Source: Owenia fusiformis
Lineage: Eukaryota > Annelida > Polychaeta > Sabellida > Oweniidae
Assembly (NCBI GenBank): GCA_903813345.2
Contig: CAIIXF020000006.1
Location: forward strand, 32,961,524 to 33,025,523
Direction: 5' to 3'
Length of the DNA stretch: 64,000 nucleotides
This document shows positions 12,701-24,700 of this stretch, piece by piece; the first letter of the stretch is position 1; each line of letters starts with the position of its first letter. Under the pieces are notes generated by a model that worked only from the letters and a program-made list of their open reading frames with translations, was not told the origin of the DNA and ran no database searches. The position numbers and the translations under genes were made by a program.

Positions 12701-15700
12701 GAAATGGCACATTGCATACATCATTTTAAAGCTTCTATCATACTCTTTCAAATTGATATGAAAAGTGGGGAAAATACATCATGATTTTAAATAATGGGAC
12801 CTTTATATAGGTACATAACCAATTTTTACATTAACATATTTTGAAAATTGTCAGTTATGACGTCACAATTGCTATGTTAACGAGCTAGTTTACATTCTTC
12901 ATACCTCATTATAAAGGTGGCATCATAAGCTTTCCTTTGATACCCATATCATAATTATCTGATGATTAATAAAAAAGATACATGCAAATACATGTTTTTC
13001 ATTAATAATGCTTGTTAAAAATGGTTGTTATTTATAACGCCGTTTCCATAGCAACGGCCCGAGTGAAAATTTTATTTTTTCTTGAATTCCTAAAGTATGG
13101 TATTGGGGCTTTCCAATGATACCAAAATTTCGGTGGGGGTCAAAAAAAATATTAAACTCTCATTTATATCTGAATTCCTACTCGTCTAATAAGGTAAAGG
13201 GCAAAAATTCAGCAAATGCCTGTTTAAATCCCTTTTTATTTTACGTTTTAACCACTTTCTGGATAGGTCAGAAAAATAAATGTTTGCTTCCTTGAATCAA
13301 ACACTGCCAAATTTTATAATTTGATTGTACGTATTTCCAAAATGTAGCCATTTGTGTCCTATGATGGAAATATTGTGCTTCATATTCAATTCACTCATTT
13401 TTTCACCCAGTTTCCACAGTAAATATTATTTATTTATATTGTGAGTGATATTTATACTTGCTGTCTTTAGTGGAATGTACTAAAAACCCTTCGACCCTTC
13501 GACCCTGCGACCTACGACTTACAGCGTGTCAAGAATTTTTGAAATATATTTTTATAAAAACCCTTCGACCTTCTACTTCAGTCCATATGAAGTTGCTGGA
13601 AATATTACTTTGTGTATAGAACTTAAGAATCTGTCCCAAGAGAGTTAAAGATATTTAAAGCTGGACTTTGATCGGAGCCGGCGATATGATTTTGGAAAGG
13701 TTTCTAAATGAAGAACGTGACGTCACTTCCGAATCATAGCATTCAAAATGAGTAGCGTTTAATTCATAAAATCACGGTGGTCTAGCGGAAGAATGCTCGC
13801 TTAGCACGCGGGAGGCCCGGGTTCGAATCCCGCATTCGCCTTTTTATTTTTTTAACTAAATGATTGTTCTTTGACATTACGCAGATAATTTTTTAGAGCT
13901 TGAAAATGTAAAAACAATATATGTCAACATATTGAGTTTTGGAGCGATGTGCAGGTTTAATGTATTCAAGCACATTCGAATGTGAACGTTTCTTACCTCC
14001 TCAGTAAAAATATTTGTGCTTTTCCCATCACATTGTAACAGTGGCGCATCGTGCATATTTCAGGAGGTCAAATTTTTTATATAGTTTAAAGAGAACCGTC
14101 TTTTGATTTTATCAACTTTGATTCAATTTGGATTTGTATAGTTAAGAATCTAATGCCAACTAAATAAGTAGATTCTTTGTTTTGCATCCTACAAAATCCA
14201 AAGCATACGAGGTTCTAAGGCTAGAGTACCGACAATTGTCGGTACTCTACAGTGGCGGATCCAGGAACCAACAAGGGGGGGGCCCAAATTTGAGGCCAGA
14301 GAAAAACCTTACGCACTTGCGCGGAAAAAAATTTTGGGCCCCTAAAACTGAAAAGTGGGCCCAAATTTTGAAAATTTGAGGCCCATTTTCTTCAAAATTT
14401 GGCCTAAAATTAAAAAAATAAGGCCTTAGAAGGCCCACTAATGACCAAAAGGCCCACTTTTTGGGGCCTTAAGGCCTTTTTGCCTAAAATTTTTTTGGGC
14501 CCAACTTTTTTTTCTGGGCCAACCTTAGGGGGGGGCCCGGGCCCCATGGGCCCCCCCCCCCCCCCGGATCCGCCATAGCTCTAGACTCTAATGTAGTGGC
14601 ACGTTAGAGGACCGACAAATAAATTGTCTGTACGGGAGATATGCTGTGTTTACACGCTAGAGGACCGACAAATATTGATTTTCGAATTTTCTGGCGCATG
14701 CGCAATGCGCGGGGGGATATTTCAGATACTGTATAAGTGGTATTTAATCCGAAAATCCAAAGCATACGAGCATACGAGGTTCTAAGGCTAGAGTACCGAC
14801 AATTGTCGGTACTCTACAGTGGCGGATCCAGGAACGTTAGAGAGCTATTAATGCAGAGTAAATGGCTATATATATTCTAAACAGACAGGATATTTCTCCT
14901 GAGCCGATCAGGCGTAGAAAGGGGCGTTTGCTACCCATTAGATAGAAGAAAATAGCTAGAATGTTTTTTATTTGAAGCTTATGGTATGAGGTTCCATATC
15001 CATCTGCCAAAAGGTATGACCTCTATATAGTCCATTTAAAAACCTGTGGTATCATTCTAAATAACCCATAGTTGGCTTCTAGGGTACCTAGTATGCCACT
15101 ATTTGGTATCAAAATAAAGAGGAGTTCAACTTTCATTTGAATTACGAAAATAGCGATGTAGGTGAAAATAGTTCCGAACGTGAGCATGTTTACTACGCGT
15201 TTGCCCGTCATATCAGAATTGAGGAAATGGTAGCAAACGCAAGTTACAATAAACGGACGCTGATATCTCAAAAAGTAACCTGACTCCCTATAATTTGATG
15301 TAGGTCAATCGAACCCCTATATGGACAGGTGCATTTTGATATATAACACTATGGGGGTAAGCTTCAATTTTTGTTGAAATAAATTATGGCTCACTACAAG
15401 TTAATGCCTGTACGATTCCATACTGCAAAAGAAGCACTATGCCCCCCCTCAAAAGAAAAAAGTAGGTCCTGCCGGGATTCGAACTCGGGACCGAGTGTGT
15501 TCGAGTCGTGCTCCCTAACCACTAAGCTACCAGTGATGAGGTTTTTTCGAAAAGTAAAAGTAGTGGATTTATTAATGAAATTGTCGGCTCTCTAGCAAAA
15601 ACACGTAGCAGCTACTTGCGTACCGACAATTGTCGGTTCTCTATCTGGCACTACTAGGTGACGATAGAGTGCTGACAATTGTCGGTACCCCAGCAAATAC

Positions 15701-18700
15701 CCCTGGACAGTCTTCAGTACCGACAAAATTGTCGGTCCTGGAGCCACTCCGATATGAAACATTTCAGAACTAGATAACAGCAACGCGAGGTGGAGCAAAT
15801 CCCATCAAACTTTTGATCTCAAAATCGTTCAACTACTTTTCAAGTTTTAGTAAAAAAGTAAAATAAGACGAAAAATTTCGAACGCAATGCGTGACATATA
15901 CATAATTCGCGTGAAAAGTCCGAACGAAATGCGTACGTTTTGTTTTCGGCGTTCGTATTTTTGCTGTGTAGACGAACTTTTTTAGAAATTTTTCTACTGA
16001 AACATTTTTGCTTGACAATTACCAGGTAAAATGCGTATTTGCGTGCACAGGGAGCTCAAGTTGGAACTATACATAATCGAATAGTAAACTGGACTGGGAA
16101 ATCAGAGGTCGAAGGGTTTTTCAATAAAATATATTCCAAAAATTCTTGACACCTAGTAAGTCATAGGGTCGTAGGTCGAAGGGTTTTTAGTACATTCCGT
16201 CTTTAGTGTATAATTACAGCATAAAAATGTAAGAACTTTTTAGTATGAGTTTTCTAGCGTTCAGAACTTTGATTCATCACGTGCATTGCATCAATGAACT
16301 TGGCAATATTCAAAATTCTCTGATTTATATAATAAATTAGGGATCATTTTGCTGTTGTATTCCAATCAGATAGTTTCTACTCGGAAAGTATGCTTCCTCT
16401 TGTCACCCATCTCAAAATAGATCTTTTCTGTATTCTCAGTCTTTTTTTACTCAAGATTAAGTATACATCTCACATATTTCAATCTTTACATGTACCTCAA
16501 ATATCTTAGATATTCAAAAAATTATAAAAATTACTGAAATACTGCAAAAATTAACTCAAAAGTTGGGGGGTTCGCATAATTGCTGTAAAAGGTGGGTTCG
16601 AATTTTTTGAGGCAAGATTTGGGGTGGGTTCGCACGAACCATCAAACCCCTCTCCCTACGGCTCTGAGGTGGGACCCCGATTAAGACAAAGCTAAATTAA
16701 ATCAAAAGTACAAAAAATGACTGCCATATTTTTTGATAAAGACACATGTTTTTAAAATCTGTTTACCTTGTATATGAATTGTATATCTTAACTAAAGAAA
16801 CATGTCAAAGTTAACATCACACATAAACGCATTTTTCATAACTATAAATTGGAGGTGCAATGGATCCCCAAAGCTACATGAAGGGTGTGAAGTTGAAGGC
16901 TAATTTTTGAAAGTTTCAAGGAGTAGCCTTGCAACAGTCACACATTTGCAAGAATCCAAAATTTCTACAAATCATCTTACCTTCCCAGGAACAACGAAAG
17001 AGCATGAAAATGTGCACTTCTTGCATTGTTAGAGTATAATAAAGCTCAAACCATTATTTCAGGGGTGAGAAGAAATGAGATGTCATGTATTATCATGATG
17101 AGAACAGGCTTTGTATAAAAAACCTCCTACCCACGTACCCTCGTACCCACGTACGTGGGTCCTGACCCAGTCTTTAAAGAGTTAAATCTTTAACATTTTT
17201 TAAACATTATTCCATCTCAATGTATGCTTAATTATGGATGAATTTATGTACCCATATGCCTTTATTTCTAGATCGGACATCTGTCTCGTCATAAAATAAA
17301 GCCGGCATTGCATAATGTTCATTTGAGCTATTTGAGTGTTGTTTTTGATATATCAAAGCGATTTTTTGTTGATCGGGCAGTCTTACAGTGTACAACCAAT
17401 CTATTGCTTGGCGCAAATTCGACCAAGCGCATATATTTAGTATTTTTGTCAGTCATACTTTTAATAGTCCTATACCTTTTAATTTACCATAATGTATATA
17501 GAATTTTGTATAAATGAAGTGTAATTATATCTATGACAATCTAAATAACGTTACAAAGATCGATGCGCAGATCCACGTTTTATTGAGTTTGAATCTCACG
17601 CGTCATGCACGTGTAGTTATTAGCCGCCTAAACTTCCCGGGACATTTACAATCTGCATAAGGTAACAGGAGGCACGGATTGCACTGAACGAAGGCTAGGA
17701 GATTGCTAATCAGCACTGATGTGTTATACAGGTAAGACTGCCCGATCAACAAAAAACATTTCAACATATCAAAAACATAAATCAAATAGCTCAAAAATAA
17801 TGAACATTTATGCAATTCCGGCTTTATTTTATTTTACTAGAGGCATGTCAGACCTATAAATAAAGGCATATGGATGCATAAATTCATCTATAATTCAGGA
17901 TAAACTGAGATTGAATAATGTTTTAAAGATCTAATAGCAAAGGTTTTGCAAAAATAAATCAATGTAGTATAAAACAAATGTATGTATAATGAAGAAATAA
18001 ATATATAATGAAAAAAATAGATATGTGTTTGTAATATTGGTATAAACTTAAGTGTCACTATCTCTTTCATTTTTCAACAAATATAGGCTCACATGACATG
18101 TGACGCGGGGCAGGCAATTTTGATCTATCGTAGACCATATCAGTATCAAATTGCTGATATTTCAACCTCGTCTTGCGAGGCCATTTTGATTTGAAACATC
18201 TTGAATTTGGTGTCAAAATGAAGCTGGTCACGCCCACTTTCAGAGTTATCAATGAATCATTTACTACGACTACTATATTCATTTAGGAGGCGTCTAAAGT
18301 TAACCAATCAGAAAGACAATTGTTCCATATATGGCAGTTCATTAACATATTCAGTGTTTACTACTGCTTTTCCCGTCATGACAACACGAGTAGTAACCAA
18401 TCAAGATGCCGTATTTTATCACGTGAGTTCAGAGTGACATGCACGCGACATGTTGTCTGAGGTGATCGCGATGTTGAACAATTTCTTCTCGGAATTTGTC
18501 CAGAGAAATCAGCGATTCTAAATTAAGGTAGGATCTGCCATTTTTTCCTGTACACGTTATAACTTATCTCTATCGAATCCTAAAGTTTTGGAAGAAGATA
18601 TGAAGCGTAGGTTTAAAAACGAAGCGATTAATTTGACGATCTGATTTTGCAATTTTCAATGGCCAATTTACTGCAAGTCTTCATTCCAGAACTCACATTT

Positions 18701-21700
18701 TGAGTTGATTCTCCGTCATAGTTCTTGTCTAAAGTCCACATATCTGCTCTCTTTCTGCCATACTTGCACACATTTCCCCTCCTTAAATTGAATTCATTCA
18801 AATTACACCCTCTCGCCGATTTATATAGCCATTTCCCAGAACCCGGGAATCAGAATCGCTGATGTTTGCCATATTGAACATATTATATGTACTGTAATAT
18901 CTGTACATTGCCTGCTACGCGTAATGGTCACGTGACTAGCGCGATACAGGAAAAATGGGGAATTTCGAAACAACAATTTTTGGGCACTTTTATTGCAAAT
19001 TTCAGGTATTTATAAAGTGTTTGTGGTATAAAATATAATCCACAGACATAAATGAACATCCAAACTGCATATTTCATTAAGTTTTGGAGCCTTTTTTGTT
19101 CTTAAATTAACATCTTTAAACATTTAAAAATTTAACTCTTTAAAGACTGGGTCAGGACCCACGTACGTGGGTACGAGGGTACGTGGGTAGGAGGTTTTTT
19201 ATACAAAGCCATGAGAACATACCTCTAAGTCAAACATGTTCAGCATAGTGAGAGTGTTATCACAGAGGACTGTCATGTATTATCATGATGAGAACATACC
19301 TCTAAGTCAAACATGTTCAGCATAGTGAGAGTGTTATCACAGAGGATTGTCATGTATTATCATGGTGAGAACATACCTCTAAGTCAAACATGTTCAGCAT
19401 AGTGAGAGTGTTATCACAGAGGACTGTCATGTATTATCATGATGAGAACATACCTCTAAGTCAAACATGTTCAGCATAGTGAGAGTGTTATCACAGAGGA
19501 CTGTCATGTATTATCATGGTGAGAACATACCTCTAAGTCAAACATGTTCAGCATAGTGAGAGTGTTATCACAGAGGACTGTCATGTATTATCATGATGAG
19601 AACATACCTCTAAATCAAACATGTTCAGCATAGTGAGAGTGTTATCACAGAGGACTGTCATGTATTATCATGATGAGAACATACCTCTAAGTCAAACATG
19701 TTCAGCATAGTGAGAGTGTTATCACAGAGGACTGTCATGTATTATCATGATGAGATCATACCTCTAAGTCAAACATGTTCAGCATAGTGAGAGTGTTATC
19801 ACAGAGGACTGTCATGTATTATCATGGTGAGAACATACCTCTAAGTCAAACATGTTCAGCATAGTGAGAGTGTTATCACAGAGGACTGTCATGTATTATC
19901 ATGATGAGATCATACCTCTAAGTCAAACATGTTCAGCATAGTGAGAGTGTTATCACAGAGGACTGTCATGTATTATCATTATGAGAACATACCTCTAAGT
20001 CAAACATGTTCAGCATAGTGAGAGTGTTATCACAGAAGACTGTCATGTATTATCATGATGAGAACATACCTCTAAGTCAAACATGTTCAGCATAGTGAGA
20101 GTGTTATCACAGAGGACTGTCATGTATTATCATGATGAGAACATACCTCTAAGTCAAACATGTTCAGCATAGTGAGAGTGTTATCACAGAGGACTGTCAT
20201 GTATTATCATGATGAGAACATACCTCTAAGTCAAACATGTTCAGCATAGTGAGAGTGTTATCACAGAGGACCATAATTCTGTTTAACGCAGACGCCACCT
20301 TCAACTGCACTACTGGCTTCTTCTACAAACAATAATATCAGGATATAACTGTATATATAGAGCTAGATCATGATCTTGATTCAAGGACATGTTACCCTCC
20401 GCCCTCAACCAACATACCTCATCTCCACAAGGTCTTCAAATCAAAGTGGCACTACACATAATTTCAGTGCTCTTAAGCAAAAAACAAAGTGATAATGTTA
20501 ATAAGCATGCATTATGTGTTACCTTCTCTCAGCAATATAATTAAACACTCTAAAACAGGATTGAATATGTGTCATCATTGCCCTTGTATTATATATATAT
20601 ACCATCAATATTATTACTTGTACTTGTTTTTCATTATTATTACTTGTTCTGTGTTTATTTCATGTTATAAATTTTGTTTCATGTATTTTGTGATTGATTT
20701 GTTTTTTATGTTAAATGTGAAATCCATTTCATTATGGGAACAAAAGTGACACAATAATATACCCTCTGTAAAGAAAAAGAAGGTGCAAGGTCCTTTACCA
20801 ATCTTTTTTATTTTTTGTTATTATCATACCAAACTTTCAGGGGTGTAATGTATGAATACTTTGACCCAATGGAGAAAGTTCCAAAGAATTTGGTAAATAT
20901 GGTAAAAAGTTAGAATGGATTGAATATAACAACTCCCAAAATCGTGAGTGTGACTTTTTACCATAAATTGACGTCATAAATTTGAGAAATCCAAAACTGA
21001 GCAATCTGCTCAAGAAGAAGATCTTCGGAGACATTAAGTTAAATTGTTGGTTACATTTAGAGGAATACACCATGTTAAAAAGTCTTCAATCCAATAAAAC
21101 TTTGTGAAAAATATCAGTTATAGAATAAAAGTCTGATTAATTACAACCATTTTGTGTTAGAATTTGAGGTAATATTCTTCAGATTCAGAGGTCTCTTCTC
21201 AGTTCAGAATTAGGGGTAGGGGTAACATTTATTACAATAAACTTAAAATCGTAAAATCACTATAACCCTTAATCTTTCTCAAGGACCCATAAATATGTTA
21301 TACATCCTATACTTAGCTTATGCATACCAAAATTGAAGTCAGATGTGATATATAAATATGTTTATTGAGCAAAATGGTTACATCCTATCCTAATTTCACT
21401 GCTTTTTAAGGCGTAAAATTGTCTAAAAATCATGTTTTAGACGGGTTTTGGCAGTCTGGAATGGGCTTTACAATGGTATGTAGAATATTTCATATAGAGA
21501 ATGATGTCCTAGGCTTATAGGAAAATGTATTACACTGTATAATAGCAAATTGTAATTTATGACGCAATTTCAAGAAAAAAGTCACATAATTGAGACAATG
21601 TGTTAAATCATTGCTAACTTTGTTAAATTTACGTCTAATTTTTAAATATTCTTTTAGTATATCTGGTAAGAGGGCAATGGGAACTCCAGGAAATTCTGAT

Positions 21701-24700
21701 ATTTCACACTTTCTATTTTTCCAAATTTCCTTTCAAAGTTTCCAGACAACACAGGAGCTACCATTGACCTGTTTCCAGGTTTACTAAAAGTAGACAATGT
21801 AATGATACTTTCCTGAAAAAGCAAGGAAATATACACATGCCTTCATACTTAATTTTGTACCAGAAAATAACACGTGCAGGTATAGCAATTTTTTAACAAA
21901 ATGTTACCTTCCAGCTGAACCTTAAGTAGCTCATATACGGAAGGTTTTAGAAAAACGTTGTATCATTACACTACAATATCAAAATTCAAAATAGTCAATA
22001 ACCATACCAATATTATAAGAATATATGCCCGAGTATTGTAAGTTACAATGAGAATCAATGATGTTTGGTCCAGTTCCATTTTGAGAATCTATTTTCTATC
22101 CTGATGATACGGATTGGAATCAATGTTTCTTTCCTAACTTACTTCCATATAATCATACAAGGATTGGAAACAGGAATTCAAAAAATAAAGTAATCTTTTT
22201 TATTTCCTGATTCTTGCCGTTAATTAGCTAATCTTGGTGACTTGAAATTCCACAGCTGTATTATCTAGAGTTTTATAGTATCCCATCACTCACCCCATCA
22301 CTATAAGTGTATCTATATTAGCCTCATTTGACTGTTTCCTGTCAACTGGTAAGATTCAGTGTGATTTTTGGCGATGCATGACATGATCAGTATTATGTAC
22401 ATCAGTCTAAAGGATATCCAATCAAATAGCAGGATATGATCATGTGATCAATCACAAACACATGTTTTCAACAGCGAACACTGTGATGCCTGTTTATGAA
22501 GAGTTGGTCACGTGACCTTCTGCCAAAGCACTGACTGACTGTTTCCAATCCTGGTATATTCATTAGGAAGTTGAATTGCGCAAGAAATCGTGTCTCAAGT
22601 CCATGCATGATGAGTTTAAAATGCAGGACCTCAAAAATGTCTTCCTCTATTCTAATTTTCAAAATGATATATATCCATGGATCAGCAGTTTTTGGCACCA
22701 GAACCCATTCTAATAGAAATGTGAGACTACATGTATTTTGTTTAGACATTATTCCACACTCTAAAGTCTTGGAGAGTTACTTTAACTTACCAATCCGAGG
22801 TATTTATGGCCCTGCTTTACACTATCATATATTGTCTTCCCATTAGGGAGGTGCTGCTCATCCACAATATAATGGACCACAAAACTGGAATTGAAAAACA
22901 TAAATGAATTTATGAATTACTATTGTCAATCCTAGAATTGCTGGTTATAGGACTGGCTTTCAAGAGATAAGGCACCGGGACCCTATTGAATTCCAGGACC
23001 ATCCCTACACATTGGAATGGGAGCCTCACTTGGAGGGCATACACTTTAACTGATGTATTGTAAGTTGGCATAACTATAATCAAACTTTAACTTTTTTCAA
23101 GACTCATTTAAATTATTTGAAGCAAGTGCAAAACCATACCATCTAAAAATAACAAGTATTGAGCTTTGCTGTAATTATGTATCTGTAATCAGTATCATTA
23201 TTTTATAGGGACTTTTTAAAGTAACACTTTATACTTACCAATCACTTGTGCCAATATACAGGTTTTTACCACAGCATTCAATGCATTCAATCTGTAAAAT
23301 AATTTATGTGTTCATATTGACACAAACAGGGTGTAGCAAAAGTATGGGACCCCCCCCTCCCTAGGCTGACATATACCAATGCCTTCAGAGTTTGTCTCAT
23401 TAACCAATTTAAGGCTTATCCAAAGTTACATTGATTTGCCAAGTTGAGGTTTAACTGTCAAATAGGAAAAAGTTACAGTCATTTCAAAATTTAGTGTTTG
23501 GCCAAAAATAAGTTCAGTTTTACACCAAATTAAGAGTCAGTGCAATCTTCCCTCCTCCTGTTAGCAGCAGCGATTCTTTTCATGTAGGATGGATACTGAG
23601 TTGGTAAAAGAGGACAGTGAGGGTAGATACGCCAAGGAAACTCTTCTAAAGTGCCTTAAAAAGGTTTAAATATAAGGACTACAAAATGTCACAACCCTAC
23701 GTTTAAGGTCACATCCTAATTAGTGTTGTCGCGATGTGCCATAATCGTACATCAATGCATCCGAGAAAAGTGCACTGAAATACCAAACGCTAATGCACTA
23801 AAATACCGAACAGAACATATTTAAAGCGAAAGAATATCAGAAAACATTGGAAAATGAAATAAGACATGAGAAAGGTAAGCGATTTGCGTCAAAATAATAT
23901 AGTTCATACACTACCAAGTAGCTGGACTGGACTAAACTATATCTTCGACTGTATACAGCAACCTCCATGTACAAAGTTATGCTGTCTAAATTTTCCATGA
24001 ATCAACAACCCTAATCATGTGATTTAATGTTGATTTAAAACTGAGTTCGCAATGAAAATGCACGAAAATCTAGTCCATAGTCATTGATCTGATTCAGTGA
24101 TTGATCGGAATCTCACCCTAGATCTAGCTATAACTATGTTTGATCATTTCAGCGTTCAGACTTCTCACCTCCGGGTATCCGATCGATGCTCCTGCATCCA
24201 CTAAACTCTGATTCATATTTATCTGGTAAAATATTTGTATTTTCATAATGAATTGTGCAAGATTTGTTTGTGAAAAGTGCATTTGTTTTGACTGTGCATA
24301 ATAATGAGCTAACACTGCAGGGCCGACGTTGATTGGGTCAAAGGAGTTGGGTAAACTAGCAACAGAGAGTGCCCCAATTGAAGTGTGAAAAAACTTTTTT
24401 TAAGAATAGGAGAAAAAAACATCAGAAATGCATAGATTGAAGTCTATATTTTTGGGTAGTATTTTAAAAAAAATTAGAAAAAATTGTTACAGTGTCTGGA
24501 GACCTTCAAAGAGGGTGGGGGCCAGAAGGAAAAAAATTCACATATTTTGCAACCCTCTTGATGAATTCCAATTTACTCAGCTATGAATGAATGTTTTTGA
24601 TTTATCTGTCCAGGATTATGTAAATATATATTTATTTGATCCATACATACAATTGATTTAAACAATATGTACAGTTTAGAGGTAAGTAAAGCTTTGAAAG

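Larger units (their letters stand above)
5473..13188. mobile_element. 7.7-kb element with very long (~1.2 kb) inverted ends
   Basis: TAGACGAGTAGGA at 5473 pairs with TCCTACTCGTCTA ending at 13188. The inverted homology continues inward for about 1.2 kb (5473-6680 against 13188 back to about 10985, allowing for the mariner at 11080-12077). Shared landmarks are GACCCCC near the ends, GACGTCATAACTGAC, and ATGGGGAATATC near 6612 and 11056. Arm identity is about 70-80% by eye. No protein gene is visible inside. The target duplication is not clear (possibly TA). Confidence 0.75.
13472..16198. mobile_element. Mutator-like non-autonomous element, 9-bp TSD, tRNA-like cargo
   Basis: Inverted ends of about 100 bp start GGAATGTACTAAAAACCC (13472) and end in the complement (16198). 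A perfect 9-bp duplication GTCTTTAGT lies at 13463-13471 and 16199-16207; 9-bp duplications are typical of Mutator-like elements. The interior carries two tRNA-like sequences, at least five near-copies of the palindrome ACCGACAATTGTCGGT, and a smaller insert at 14250-14578. No transposase is seen. Confidence 0.85.
5193..16666. mobile_element. Outer MITE-like element holding an 11.5-kb transposon nest
   Basis: Left end CAGTGGCGTAGCCAGGA at 5193 and right end matching its degraded complement (CCCTACGGCTCTG) at 16666, flanked by AGGTG at 5188-5192 and 16667-16671. Both ends carry a GGGGTTCG stretch about 30 bp inside. Without the two large inserts (5473-13188 and 13472-16198) the element would be about 1.0 kb. 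CAGTGGCGTAGCCAG ends are a common MITE type in aquatic invertebrates. Confidence 0.65.
17081..20271. repeat. 77-bp tandem array derived from TGFBRAP1 exon 4 and its donor
   Basis: Fourteen near-identical 77-bp units run from 19211 to about 20271, and a partial unit at 17081-17106 lies on the far side of the 17107-19210 insertion. Read on the minus strand each unit is 48 nt of exon 4, the donor GTATGT and 29 nt of intron. The unit at the right end is the real exon end. Units differ by only one or two bases (for example at 19613 or the GATCATACC variants at 19754 and 19908), so the array is young or homogenised. Confidence 0.92.

Noticed and set aside
5473-13188. Polinton/Maverick because of very long inverted ends
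   Set aside because: No polymerase B, integrase or capsid-type gene is present, the element is too short, and its ends differ.
13775-13841. Functional tRNA-Ala gene
   Set aside because: The anticodon is AGC, but the body is Gly-like, the acceptor stem does not pair and the G3-U70 identity pair cannot form.
16980-17035. Possible additional TGFBRAP1 exon with a GTAAGA donor
   Set aside because: No good acceptor, no homology to the family, and exons 4 and 5 already join in phase with continuous homology.
19211-20271. CRISPR-like array of regular direct repeats
   Set aside because: There are no unique spacers; whole 77-bp units repeat head to tail, and the unit is derived from a TGFBRAP1 exon in an animal genome.
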